From: Chloroflexota bacterium
Lineage (GTDB): Bacteria; Chloroflexota; Dehalococcoidia; Bin125
DNA length: 64,000 bases
Direction of reading: 5' to 3'
NCBI GenBank assembly: GCA_028875225.1
Contig: JAPPFB010000003.1
Location: 1 to 64,000, forward strand
The notes below the pieces were generated by a model. The model ran no database searches, was not told where the DNA came from, and saw nothing but the letters and a program-made list of their open reading frames with translations. Below, piece after piece: positions 40,850 to 49,598 of this stretch; the stretch's first letter is position 1; each line of letters opens with the position of its first letter. Position numbers and translations under genes: made by a program.

Positions 40850-41626
40850 CTAGTTCGCGCGGGTGCCGCCGTCGACGTTGTAGATTCCGCCCGTGATGTA
40901 GGAGGCGTCGTCGCTGGCGAGAAAGGCGACCATCGCCGCGATCTCCTCGGCCTCGCCGTAGCGTCTCATCGGCGTTGATGCGGACAGGCTGCGGTGGACG
41001 GCCTCCGGGTCGTCCGGATTGACGCCCCGTTCCATCGCGCGCATCATGCGCGTCTCGATCGGTCCCGGGCAGATGGCGTTGACGCGGATGCCATCGTCGA
41101 CCAGGGCGATTGCGGCCGATTTGGTCAGCCCCACGACCGCGCTCTTGCTGGCCCCGTACGCGGCAGCCGAGGCGGTCGCCTGGAGCCCGGCGACCGAGGC
41201 CGTGTTGATGATCGCGCCGCGACCCGCTGCCTGCATTATGCGTCCGACGGCCTGCAGGCCGAGAAAGACGCCCTTGACGTTGACCGCGAAGACGCGGTCG
41301 AACTCGTCCTCCGGATAGTCCAGCAGCGATCCGACCCAGCCCTCGATCCCGGCATTGTTGAAGAACACATCGATCTGTCCGAAATGGTCGAGCGCCGCCT
41401 GGACGTAGCCGTCAACCTCGCCGGCCACGGTGACGTCAGCTTCACAGGTCGCAATCTCACCGCCGGCACGTCGCACCGCGGCCACGGTCTCGTCGAGATC
41501 CGAGTTGGGCAGGTCGACGGCCAGGATCCGGGCGCCCTCCGAGGCAAACCGGACGGCGGTCGCTCGGCCAATGCCGCCGGCCGCTCCGGTGATCACCACG
41601 ACCTTGCCTGCGAACCGGTCCGTCAT
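40850..41626 (-). CDS. Short-chain dehydrogenase/reductase
   Basis: A 258-residue classical SDR. It has TGAAGGIGRA near residue 13, the DLPNSD segment after beta-2 (an Asp that favours NAD), NNAGIEG near 88, Ser in INTASVAG, and Tyr-x3-Lys in AAYGASKSAVVG. The C-terminus GGIYNVDGGTRAN is typical. The ATG at 41626 is preferred over one two codons upstream because GGGAGG then has a normal spacing. The substrate is unknown. Confidence 0.94.
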   Translation of the reverse strand: MTDRFAGKVVVITGAAGGIGRATAVRFASEGARILAVDLPNSDLDETVAAVRRAGGEIATCEADVTVAGEVDGYVQAALDHFGQIDVFFNNAGIEGWVGSLLDYPEDEFDRVFAVNVKGVFLGLQAVGRIMQAAGRGAIINTASVAGLQATASAAAYGASKSAVVGLTKSAAIALVDDGIRVNAICPGPIETRMMRAMERGVNPDDPEAVHRSLSASTPMRRYGEAEEIAAMVAFLASDDASYITGGIYNVDGGTRAN

Positions 41627-41771
41627 CCCCATCCTCCCTCTTCATTCAGGTTCCTGCGCCAGTCTGCGACCACCGGGGTCAGTCTATGGAGATCCAATCG
41701 CAGGTTTCACCCTTGGACCGCGCTCTAGACTGGGCACTCCGAAGGCGTCGGGGATGGAGAGATGTTCGAGG

Positions 41772-41984
41772 ATGGGCTTCTCCACGCACCCTCAGTTTCT
41801 CAACGACCACCTGCCCGAGGCGGAGTGCGGCGGCTGCCTGTCGTCGTTTCCCCGGGCGTGCCGCTGCGGCGGTCAGATCCACGCGGAACGCGGCGACGAG
41901 AGCGAAGCCGGAGATATCTGGCTCAAGCGTTGGTGTTCGGACTGCGGCATCGACTGGGACGAGCCGATTCGGGCGAAGACGTAG
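41772..41984 (+). CDS. Small Cys-rich, zinc-ribbon-like protein
   Basis: A 70-residue frame with ECGGC near 23, ACRCGG near 33 and CSDCG near 57, arranged like a small zinc ribbon or rubredoxin-like knuckle pair. An in-frame ATG at 41754 is an equally possible start; neither has a strong ribosome site. It is isolated between the SDR and HAD genes. I do not recognise the family. Confidence 0.45.
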   Translation: MGFSTHPQFLNDHLPEAECGGCLSSFPRACRCGGQIHAERGDESEAGDIWLKRWCSDCGIDWDEPIRAKT

Positions 41985-42000
41985 ACGACAGGGTCTGCAG

Positions 42001-42036
42001 GCCCTCACCCCAGCCCTCTCCCAGAGGGAGAGGGGG
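42001..42036. repeat. Repeat, family C
   Basis: CCCTCACCCCAGCCCTCTCC followed by CAGAGGGAGAGGGGGT, the same element as at 17429. It lies between two convergent small genes. Confidence 0.8.
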
Positions 42037-42390
42037 TCAGCGTTCCGGCTGGAAGTGGGGATGCGCCACGGCTTCGTCGGGCCAGAGGAAATCAAACCCG
42101 GCCTTGAGCGCGTACTGGCGATCGAGGTCCTCGCGGTCGCCGATGTGCAGATACACATCCGCCTCGAACTGAGCCTTCACGTCGGGCAGCATGTGCTTGC
42201 CCACGACGAAGTCGACCTCGATCTCATGGTCGGCCCAGAGCGCCCGCTGGCTGCTCAGCGTGCGGTCGGAACAGCTGCCGATCAGGAAGTCCTTGTCGCG
42301 CACCAGGCGCACCATGTCCATCGTCAGCGGGCCGGGCGGATCGCCGACCTCCAGCGTGCCGTCAATGTCAAAGCTGATCAGAATTGTCAC
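42037..42390 (-). CDS. Small HAD-like protein
   Basis: A 117-residue frame from the GTG at 42390. It begins ILISFDIDGTLEVG (motif I, D-x-D-G-T) and has IGSCSDR (motif II region) and YLHIGDREDLD (motif IV). It is a minimal, capless HAD fold similar in size to the one at 13731. Probable hydrolase or phosphatase; the substrate is unknown. Confidence 0.7.
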   Translation of the reverse strand: MTILISFDIDGTLEVGDPPGPLTMDMVRLVRDKDFLIGSCSDRTLSSQRALWADHEIEVDFVVGKHMLPDVKAQFEADVYLHIGDREDLDRQYALKAGFDFLWPDEAVAHPHFQPER

Positions 42391-42415
42391 GGGCGACTCT
42401 CCTCGCTCAACGCTT

Positions 42416-42511
42416 CGTCATGGCCGCGCTTGCCGCGGCAATCTCGCAATCATGGGTGCTGACGTCCGTGCTGGACGCGGCGAGATACCCGCAACGAGCG
42501 CGGGTATGACG
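42416..42511. repeat. Inverted pair of family B palindromes
   Basis: CGTCATGGCCGCGCTTGCCG followed by CGGCAATCTCG at 42416-42446, and the opposite-facing GAGATACCCGCAACGAGCGC followed by GGGTATGACG at 42482-42511, with 35 bp between. This is another inverted two-copy unit, located between the thiolase and HAD genes. Confidence 0.75.
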
Positions 42512-42548
42512 GAGTCTCTTGTATCCCTTCGGCCCATGTGAACAGGCC

Positions 42549-43871
42549 CTAGTCGGGGCTGGCGCTCCAGACGGTGTAGTTGCCTCCGAGCGGCATCGGT
42601 CCGCCTGAGACCCCTACTTCCGGCTTAACGCCGGTGACCTGCCGCGCGCCGGCTCGGCCCTGGAGTTGCTGGATGCAATCGGTGTGCATCCAGACACGGC
42701 TGCGGCCGCTGCCCACGTTGCCTCCGCTGGGCGAGACCGGGTTCGGCCCGTCGATGCTGATGTCGGTCTGGTAGAAGTCGAGCGCCTCGCCGAACTTGAT
42801 CCCGCGATAGCCCAGCCCTTCCAGGTGGAACTGATGGAAGAGCGAAAAGCCGTCGTACATGTTCTCAAAGGAGAGGTCTTCGGCGGTGATCCCGGCGCCC
42901 TCGTAGATCTTGCGGCCGGTGCGCGCCGTGTCGGCTTCCACCTCATCCAGCGTGGGCACGAGGCTACGGGGCCGCGTATTGCTGGAGGCGTGATTGAGGA
43001 TGTAGACCGGTTTCTGCTGCATGTCCTGTGCGCGCTCGGCGGTGGAGAACAGGTATGCGCCCGACATCATGATCGGAATGTCGTTGTCGAACAGGTTGGC
43101 CGGCTTCGCGATCCAGCGCGAGGCGAGGTAGTCCTCGGGCCCCAGTTCCTCGGGCCGATGCTGGGCCCAGTAGCCCTCGGGGAACCTGAGTCCGTTGCGG
43201 CGCGAATTCTCCATGAACGGCGCCATCATGTCGTGGTGCTTGCCGTACTTGCGGCAATACTCGGCAAACTGCAGCGCCGTGCTGTATGAGGCGGGACCGC
43301 CCCACAGCTGCGTGATCGCCGGGGTCCCGGGCAGGGCATTGCCGGCGTTGGCCCCGCCCTGGTAGTAGCGCCCCTCGAAATTGTGCCAGCTCTTGACGAC
43401 GAGACAGGTGTGCGTCAGACCGTCGCCCACAGCCTGGGCCGTGACGTTGAGCGCATTCGACATGCAGCCCGGCCCGTACATCGTGAACTGGACGTTGGTC
43501 AGTTCGGGCATGTTCGCCAGCAGCCACTCGGCGCTGAGCTTGGCGATCCCATCGAGCGGGTCGTCGGTCTGATTGAAGCTCTGGATGACGTCCATCGGCA
43601 GCGACTTGCCCGCTTCCCAGAAGGCGCCGGTCGTCGTCACGGGCACAACCACCAGGCCGTCAATCTGGTCGGGCGCGACGCCGGCGTCGGCGATCGCCTT
43701 GCGCAGCGCGTCAATCGTGATCGCGCCGACGCAGGTCTCAGGCCGGCCGTCCCAGCGCCGGGCCGTCGGCGCATGGCCGACGCCGACCGCGGCGACCTTG
43801 CCCCGGTGTTCCCAGATGCCTAGCCCTTCGTCGTTGCGATACATGGCGTCGGGTGCGGTTGGTGTAGTCAT
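42549..43871 (-). CDS. Thiolase-like protein (SCP2-thiolase type)
   Basis: A 440-residue thiolase-fold protein. It has the nucleophile-region YGPGCMSNALNV with Cys near 135, NMYDGFSLFHQFHLEGLGY in the second half, and the GGNVGSGRSRVWMHTDCIQQL C-terminal segment where thiolases carry their His/Cys loop. It belongs to the acetyl-CoA acetyltransferase-like group that works with a small Zn-ribbon/OB-fold partner, and that partner is the next gene upstream (43913-44326). The ATG at 43871 opens MTTPTAPDAM. It may act in steroid or lipid side-chain cleavage, but the substrate is unproven. Confidence 0.85.
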   Translation of the reverse strand: MTTPTAPDAMYRNDEGLGIWEHRGKVAAVGVGHAPTARRWDGRPETCVGAITIDALRKAIADAGVAPDQIDGLVVVPVTTTGAFWEAGKSLPMDVIQSFNQTDDPLDGIAKLSAEWLLANMPELTNVQFTMYGPGCMSNALNVTAQAVGDGLTHTCLVVKSWHNFEGRYYQGGANAGNALPGTPAITQLWGGPASYSTALQFAEYCRKYGKHHDMMAPFMENSRRNGLRFPEGYWAQHRPEELGPEDYLASRWIAKPANLFDNDIPIMMSGAYLFSTAERAQDMQQKPVYILNHASSNTRPRSLVPTLDEVEADTARTGRKIYEGAGITAEDLSFENMYDGFSLFHQFHLEGLGYRGIKFGEALDFYQTDISIDGPNPVSPSGGNVGSGRSRVWMHTDCIQQLQGRAGARQVTGVKPEVGVSGGPMPLGGNYTVWSASPD

Positions 43872-43912
43872 TCATGTACTCCAAGCCAAGCAGGCTGTCA
43901 GATGGTCCGGGA

Positions 43913-44326
43913 TCAGCCGTCGATTACTCGCCACTCGGGCACGAGCTGACCGTTGGCCGAGGGCTCGAACATCACTTCGACGGCCGCGCCGACTGGCACG
44001 TCGTCAACCGGCACGCCGGGCAGGTGCGAGTACATCTGGACTCCCGGATCGTCGTCCAGCATGATCACCGCGAGATTGAACGGCTGATCCTCCTGGAGCA
44101 GGCGGACCGGACAGTCGTGCACGACGCCGTAGTTATAGATTCTGCCGCGTCCGCTGACCTGTTTCCATTCGAGGTTCCCGCCGTCGTCGCAATCGCGGCA
44201 GGTGGCAGACGGGGGATGTTGCAGTCGGTCACAGTCGACGCAGTTCTGGATGACGAGGCGTTGTTCGTTCGCCGCATCCCAGAAGGGTTGAGTCAGTTCA
44301 TCCGGCTCGACGCCTTGCTTGGCCAT
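43913..44326 (-). CDS. Zn-ribbon/OB-fold (DUF35-type) partner of the thiolase
   Basis: A 137-residue protein. It has the DUF35 rubredoxin-like zinc ribbon C-x2-C (NCVDC, about 29) and C-x2-C (CRDC, about 43), followed by an OB fold (GRGRIYNYGVVH, FNLAVIMLDD). The N-terminal TQPFWDAANEQRLVIQ is characteristic. These proteins bind acyl-CoA and form complexes with thiolases. Same strand, 41 bp upstream of the thiolase gene. Confidence 0.92.
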   Translation of the reverse strand: MAKQGVEPDELTQPFWDAANEQRLVIQNCVDCDRLQHPPSATCRDCDDGGNLEWKQVSGRGRIYNYGVVHDCPVRLLQEDQPFNLAVIMLDDDPGVQMYSHLPGVPVDDVPVGAAVEVMFEPSANGQLVPEWRVIDG

Positions 44327-44558
44327 CGCTGCCCCCTGTCACACTGGTATCGGCCGCACAACTCGTCCGCCCGCGGCCTTGTAGCAGAATATAGACAGCG
44401 CCGCATCAGGGAGCGATGAGACGACTCGCATGCAGGTGACGCTTCCTTCGCTGCCGATCGCGATGAACCAGCGCCGCTCGCGACTGCGCCGGAACAGTAC
44501 GCTACCCGCGGCCATGCCGTCGGCTTCTGAGGCGGCAACACATCGACTCTGAGCATCA

Positions 44559-45620
44559 ATGAGGCCGCAGACCATCTCCCGCGTTATTCGCCAGGCGCTC
44601 ACGTTGCTGATCGCACCGGTCCTGGCTCTGATGCCACAGCGGGTCAGCCTGCGCCTGTTGGAGCGCGCGGTGATCCGTAATCAGGCACGTGACGCGCTGG
44701 CGGATCTGCCGGACGGCATTCATGTCCTGCTGTGCGGGGCCGGCGGCCCGCTGCCCGACATCAATCGCTCGGGGCCATGCGTCGCCGTGCAAGCGGGTCG
44801 ACACCTCTACGTGATTGACGCCGGAACCAACGGTGCGCGCAATCTGGGACGATTCGGGGTCAGCGTCGGCCGAGTCGAGGCGCTGCTTCTGACCCACGCG
44901 CATTCCGATCACATTGACGGCCTGGGTGAACTCGGCGTCCTGCGCTGGGTCACCAGCGGCAGCGAGCAGCCGTTGCCCGTCCATGGTCCGTCAGTGGTTG
45001 AAGATGTCGTGACGGGGTTCAATCGAGCCTACGCAGCCGACGCCGCCTATCGAACTGCGCATCATGGAACTGAGATCGCGCCACCGAACGGTTGTGGACT
45101 GAACGCGACGCCGTTCTCAATGCCAGAAGATAGCGAGCTTCAACTCGTGCTCGAGAACGACGACGGCGTTCGAATCAGCGCGTTCAGCGTGTCGCATGCG
45201 CCGGTCTGTGAGGCGGTTGGCTATCGCATCGACTATCGAGGACGCGCGATCGTCGTGAGCGGCGACACCGCCTACTCCGAGAATCTTGTGAGGCAGGCGC
45301 AGGGCGTCGATCTGCTCGTCCATGACGCCCTCGCGAACAGCATGACCGAGCGGATCGCGACCGCGGCCGAGTCGACCGGTAACACTCGCGCGGCCAGGAT
45401 CATGCGCGACGTCCCGTCATATCACGCGACTCCGGTGCAAGCTGCCCGCGCTGCTGCGGAAGCCGGCGCCCGGCAGTTGCTGCTCTATCACATCGTTCCG
45501 GCGTTACCCAGCGCGGCGTTCGAGAGAGTCTTTCTCGACGGCGTCCGCAACGTCTACGACGGCCAGGTCACCCTGGGTCGAGACGGAACGCTCATCTCCC
45601 TACCTGCAGATCAAGGCTGA
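44559..45620 (+). CDS. Metallo-beta-lactamase fold hydrolase with N-terminal membrane anchor
   Basis: A 353-residue protein. Residues ~9-25 form a hydrophobic anchor or signal segment. The MBL metal site is THAHSDHIDGL near 111. Later metal ligands lie in FSVSHAP, VVSGDTAY (Asp) and LLYHIVP. The layout is RNase Z/arylsulfatase-like. The ATG at 44559 is preceded by about 230 bp (44327-44558) of DNA in which I see no convincing gene. Confidence 0.87.
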   Translation: MRPQTISRVIRQALTLLIAPVLALMPQRVSLRLLERAVIRNQARDALADLPDGIHVLLCGAGGPLPDINRSGPCVAVQAGRHLYVIDAGTNGARNLGRFGVSVGRVEALLLTHAHSDHIDGLGELGVLRWVTSGSEQPLPVHGPSVVEDVVTGFNRAYAADAAYRTAHHGTEIAPPNGCGLNATPFSMPEDSELQLVLENDDGVRISAFSVSHAPVCEAVGYRIDYRGRAIVVSGDTAYSENLVRQAQGVDLLVHDALANSMTERIATAAESTGNTRAARIMRDVPSYHATPVQAARAAAEAGARQLLLYHIVPALPSAAFERVFLDGVRNVYDGQVTLGRDGTLISLPADQG

Positions 45621-45740
45621 CCGAGCCCTTGCGTTCGAATCGGCCGGTCGGAGTATGAATCGACAACCGGTTCATCCAGGCCAGACGATGGAATGCCCCG
45701 CTATGCTCCGCCGTGAGCGAGACGGGAACGGGAGTGCGGC

Positions 45741-46787
45741 ATGAGCCAGATCGCGGCGGTGCAGACTTCCCTCGTCGACTCAACGCTCCTGTCGCAGACG
45801 TTCGTCACCGTGACCGACAGCGATGGGCGCAGCGGCGTCGGCGAGACCTGGTGGGGCATTCCCAATCCGGAGCGGCCCAGTGCCGGCGCGCTGCCGATCG
45901 CTTCGGTGGTCGACAATCTGCTGGCGCCGAGAGTGATCGGTCGTGAAGCCGGCGAGATCGGTCGGCTCTGGTTCGAGCTCTGGGACTGGGGTTACCGCTA
46001 CGCCGACCAGGGCATTTTTCCGATGGCGCTGTCCGGTCTGGACATTGCGCTCTGGGACCTGTTGGGCAAGACGCTGGACACATCCGTGCTGCAGCTGCTC
46101 GGGGGCCCGCGACACGACGCCGTGCCCGCCTACGCCAGTCTGCCGCCGCTGCGCGATCCCGAGCTGGTAGTCAGCGAGACGCAACGCGCGGTCGACGCGG
46201 GGATCGGCGCGGTCAAACTGCACGAGGTGACGATTGACCACGTCGAACGGCTACGTCGCCGCTTCGGCGAGGGACTGGCGATCATGGTCGACGTGAACGG
46301 GCACTTCGACCCCATCGAGGCGATTGCCTTCGGCCGCCAACTCGCTGACCTCGGCGCGACCTGGTTCGAAGAGCCGGTGCGTCCAATGCGCGATCATCAG
46401 GCGATGCTGCGAATCAAGCGCGAAGCCGGCGTCGATATCGCCGCCGGCGAGAACGAATACACACTCGAGAACTTCGAGCGGCTGCTGCGGTCTGAGGCGA
46501 TCACGTACCTGCAGCCCGAGGTGACGAAGATCGGCGGTATCACGGCAGCCCAGCGAGTGGCCACGCTGGCCGAGCTGCACAACGTCGCGCTCAGTCCCCA
46601 CAACTTTCGACCGGGACCATCGCTGTACGCGTCATTGGCCTATGGGTTCGCCTCATCGGCGACACGCTGGTTCGAGATTCCCTGGGTTCCCGACGACCGT
46701 CGCTTCGCCTCGGAATCACCGCTGCCTCTTCTGGAAGACGGACACGTGCTCGCACCCCACGGCCCGGGACTGGAGATTGCGAGCTGA
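45741..46787 (+). CDS. Enolase-superfamily protein (mandelate racemase/muconate lactonizing type)
   Basis: A 348-residue enzyme. The capping domain begins with residues for VTVTDSDGRSGVGETWWG. In the barrel, the K-x-H base is in AVKLHEV near 156. Metal ligands are Asp in MVDVNGH (about 184), Glu in WFEEPV (about 209) and Glu in AAGENEY (about 235), and a His base is in LSPHNFRPG (about 287). These enzymes abstract a proton alpha to a carboxylate; whether it is a dehydratase, racemase or lyase cannot be told. The ATG at 45741 follows GGGAGTGCGGC. Confidence 0.92.
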   Translation: MSQIAAVQTSLVDSTLLSQTFVTVTDSDGRSGVGETWWGIPNPERPSAGALPIASVVDNLLAPRVIGREAGEIGRLWFELWDWGYRYADQGIFPMALSGLDIALWDLLGKTLDTSVLQLLGGPRHDAVPAYASLPPLRDPELVVSETQRAVDAGIGAVKLHEVTIDHVERLRRRFGEGLAIMVDVNGHFDPIEAIAFGRQLADLGATWFEEPVRPMRDHQAMLRIKREAGVDIAAGENEYTLENFERLLRSEAITYLQPEVTKIGGITAAQRVATLAELHNVALSPHNFRPGPSLYASLAYGFASSATRWFEIPWVPDDRRFASESPLPLLEDGHVLAPHGPGLEIAS

Positions 46788-46994
46788 ACGCATCGGGCAC
46801 GTGACGTGAGCAGAGCGTTGTCGCGGGGTTGTAGGGGGAAGGTGCGCCGCCGTGAGCGAGCTCGATACTCGGGTCAACTGTCAGCGTTGCTGCAGTGCGA
46901 AGACGCAGGCGATGACCACCTCGATTTGATAGTTTTGTGATGTACTGATTCGAGATATGAGCGATCGCTTACAGATGTGGTTCTGGAGGATCCA

Positions 46995-48173
46995 ATGTCT
47001 GGACAATCCTGGAAGTTCGTCCTCACAGTCGTGGTCGGATTGCTGCTGACTCCATTGGCACTGGCCTGCGGCGGCGGAGATGATGATGAACCATTCCGAA
47101 TCGGCGTCATGGAGTCGGCGACCGGCCCCGGCGAGACCTACGGCACCGTTGCGATCCAGGCCAAGCAGATGGCCGTTGAAGAGATCAACGCCGCCGGCGG
47201 AATCAATGGCCGCATGATTGAACTGATCGTTGAGGACTCCAAGTGCAGCGCGCAGGACGCCATCACCGCCTACAACAAGCTGACCGACGTGGACGGCGTC
47301 AAGATCATTCTCGGTACCTCATGCAGCGGCGCGATGCTGGGCGCCGCGCCGCTGGCCGAGAGGGATGGCGTCGTGATGTTCTCGGGCCTGGCAACCAACC
47401 CGGACATCGCCGAAGCCGGTGACTACATCTTCCGCACCTCGCTGAATGACGCGCAACTCGGCGTCGACACGGGCAACCTGCTCTGGGCCGACGGGATCCG
47501 CACGCTGGCGACCATCTCGGAGTCGACCGACTATGCCGAGGGCGTGCGCCGGACGACGGTCGAACAGTTTGAGAACCGAGGAGGAGAAGTCGTAGGCGAG
47601 GAACGCTACGCCTCCGACGCGACCGACTTCCGCACGCCATTGACCAAGCTGCTCAACGCCGAGCCGGACGCGTTGCACATCGCCGCGCAGTCGGAGTTCA
47701 CGGGCGGCACGATTGTGAAGCAGGTCCGAGAGCTTGGCTACGACGGACCGATCTACTCCGAAATTGTGCCGATCGGCACGACCGCCCTGGAGATCGCGGG
47801 CGACGCGGCAACCGGGCTGAAAGCGGTGATCACCGACATCGACCCGGCCAACGACAAGGGCCAGGATGTGTTGAGCAACTTCCGGGAGAAGTACGGCTAC
47901 GTGACGCTGCCCTGGTATCTCGGCTCGGCCTACGACGATGTCTACATCACGGCCGAGTGCCTGAAACAGACCAACGACGATCAGGACGCCGACGGGTTCC
48001 GCGACTGCCTCTACGAGATCACCTGGAGCGGCGCCATTGGCGACAACTACAGCTTCGATGAGCGCGGCGAAGTGGTCGGGTTGACCAACGTGGTCGTCGA
48101 GGTCCTGCCGCTGTCCGAACGCAACGAGGACAACAACGGCTACCGGGTCCTCGGTCCGGCGCCCAGCAGCTAG
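46995..48173 (+). CDS. ABC-transporter substrate-binding lipoprotein, branched-chain amino acid (LivK) type
   Basis: A 392-residue periplasmic-type binding protein. The signal peptide ends in lipobox LALAC with Cys25, followed by GGGDDDE. The mature part opens FRIGVMESATGPGETYG and has EEINAAGGINGR, VEDSKCSAQDAITAYNKL and GTSCSGAMLGAAPLAER, the Peripla_BP_6 pattern. The ATG at 46995 has GGAGGA 4-5 nt upstream. It is the first gene of a five-gene liv operon; the 207-bp gap before it (46788-46994) is AT-richer near 46925-46960 and probably holds the promoter. The ligand may be an aromatic or other small acid, not only Leu/Ile/Val. Confidence 0.93.
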   Translation: MSGQSWKFVLTVVVGLLLTPLALACGGGDDDEPFRIGVMESATGPGETYGTVAIQAKQMAVEEINAAGGINGRMIELIVEDSKCSAQDAITAYNKLTDVDGVKIILGTSCSGAMLGAAPLAERDGVVMFSGLATNPDIAEAGDYIFRTSLNDAQLGVDTGNLLWADGIRTLATISESTDYAEGVRRTTVEQFENRGGEVVGEERYASDATDFRTPLTKLLNAEPDALHIAAQSEFTGGTIVKQVRELGYDGPIYSEIVPIGTTALEIAGDAATGLKAVITDIDPANDKGQDVLSNFREKYGYVTLPWYLGSAYDDVYITAECLKQTNDDQDADGFRDCLYEITWSGAIGDNYSFDERGEVVGLTNVVVEVLPLSERNEDNNGYRVLGPAPSS

Positions 48174-48217
48174 GCCGGGCAGATTCGAGACCTTCTCCAG
48201 GCAGCTAGCATCGGACC

Positions 48218-49594
48218 GTGAGCGCCTGGTCCGGCCGTCTTGACCTGAGCCAGTTCGCGGAGCGCCCGCGCGATCTGCTGGCGCTTCTGCTCGCGCTGGC
48301 GGTCGCGGGTTACATCGCCTGGGCGATCAGCCAGTCGCCGCAGCAGGCCCTGCAATTCACCTTCAACGGCCTCTCGGTCGGCGCGATCTATGCGCTGCTC
48401 GCGATTGGCTTCACGCTGGTTTACAGCACGGTCTGGTTCTTCGACCTGTACTACGGCGCGGCGGCCGCCATCGGCGCGTACGGGATCTTCTACCTGCGCT
48501 CAGGCGAGGCGCTGGGCGGGCTGTACGAGGTCAACGATCCGGCGGTCAACGTCGTGTTCGCCCTGGTCACGGCGGGCGTCGCGTTCTGGGCCCTGCGGGA
48601 GTTCTACGGCCGCCGATTGCGTGAACGATTCGGATCCGGATCCGCGCTCGGCGTCGAGGCTCTGGTCGCGGGCGGTCTGGGCGCCTACATGGGCGTGGTA
48701 CTCGCCTGGCCCAACGACCTCAACGTGCTCTTCGCTCCGGCGATCGGTCTGGCCGCCGCTGTCGTGTTCCCCTGGATTCTTGGCCGTGCGGCAGCGCGCA
48801 TCGCTCCACGGGCAAATCAGTCCGGAGTTTCGTTCGTCACCGCAATCACCGGCGCGGCTATCGGCGTGGTCTGTAGCGTCGCGCTGGCTCAGGCCGGCGG
48901 CTCAAAGCTCTATCTGAGCTGGGTCGTGTCCTGCCTGCTCGCCGGAATGGTCGGCCTGGCCTTCTATCGAGGTCTGTACGTGCAAATCATCCGGCGCACG
49001 CACTCGCGTCTGATCATGCTGGTCGCTTCGCTGGGCGTGCTGCTCGCGTTGACGGCCCTCACGATCATCGTCTTCGAGAGCGCCCCGCGGCCGCTGCCGG
49101 ACGTCTTCGGCAGCACACCCTGGCAGGTCGGCGGCGCGACAATCAAGGGATTCAACGTCTTCGCGATTGGAGTCTCGATCGCCGCATTCGTTGGGCTGTT
49201 GCTCTTGCTGAAAAAGACCGCGTTCGGCAAGTCGGTGCGAGCGATCGGCGACGACGAAGAGGTCGCGAAAGTCGTCGGGATCAACACGACGCTGGTGATC
49301 GCGATCGTGGTCTTCATCGGCGCGGTTTTCGCGGCGCTGGCCGGCGTGCTCAATGGCCACGACACGGCGATCCAGCCGCGCATGGGATTGATCATGCTGT
49401 TGAAGGGCTGGATCGCTTCCGTCGTGGGCGGAATCGGCAACCTCTACGGCGCGATTGTGGGAGGATTTGCGCTCGGTCTGATTGAGCAGTTCGGCATCTG
49501 GAACCTGGCCGGGGAGTGGAAAGACGTGGTCTCGTTTGTGGTACTGATTCTCTTCCTCTCGTTCTGGCCCAACGGACTGTTGCCGAGGAGGTAG
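48218..49594 (+). CDS. livH: Branched-chain amino acid-type ABC permease (LivH), enlarged
   Basis: A 458-residue LivH-class permease from the GTG at 48218. Family segments are GLSVGAIYALLAIGFTLVYS near 50, the LIMLVASLGVLLAL segment near 265, FGKSVRAIGDDEEVAKVVGIN near 335 (the ATPase-coupling loop) and LNGHDTAIQPRMGLIMLLKGW near 385. Typical LivH proteins are ~290-310 residues. Here an insertion of about 140 residues (about 95-232) with some four extra hydrophobic segments separates the first membrane helices from the rest. Confidence 0.92.
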   Translation: MSAWSGRLDLSQFAERPRDLLALLLALAVAGYIAWAISQSPQQALQFTFNGLSVGAIYALLAIGFTLVYSTVWFFDLYYGAAAAIGAYGIFYLRSGEALGGLYEVNDPAVNVVFALVTAGVAFWALREFYGRRLRERFGSGSALGVEALVAGGLGAYMGVVLAWPNDLNVLFAPAIGLAAAVVFPWILGRAAARIAPRANQSGVSFVTAITGAAIGVVCSVALAQAGGSKLYLSWVVSCLLAGMVGLAFYRGLYVQIIRRTHSRLIMLVASLGVLLALTALTIIVFESAPRPLPDVFGSTPWQVGGATIKGFNVFAIGVSIAAFVGLLLLLKKTAFGKSVRAIGDDEEVAKVVGINTTLVIAIVVFIGAVFAALAGVLNGHDTAIQPRMGLIMLLKGWIASVVGGIGNLYGAIVGGFALGLIEQFGIWNLAGEWKDVVSFVVLILFLSFWPNGLLPRR

Positions 49595-49598
49595 CTGG

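Noticed and set aside
44339-44602. 87-residue minus-strand ORF upstream of the MBL-fold gene
   Set aside because: It overlaps the MBL start by 44 bp, has no ribosome site, and shows no domain-like pattern.
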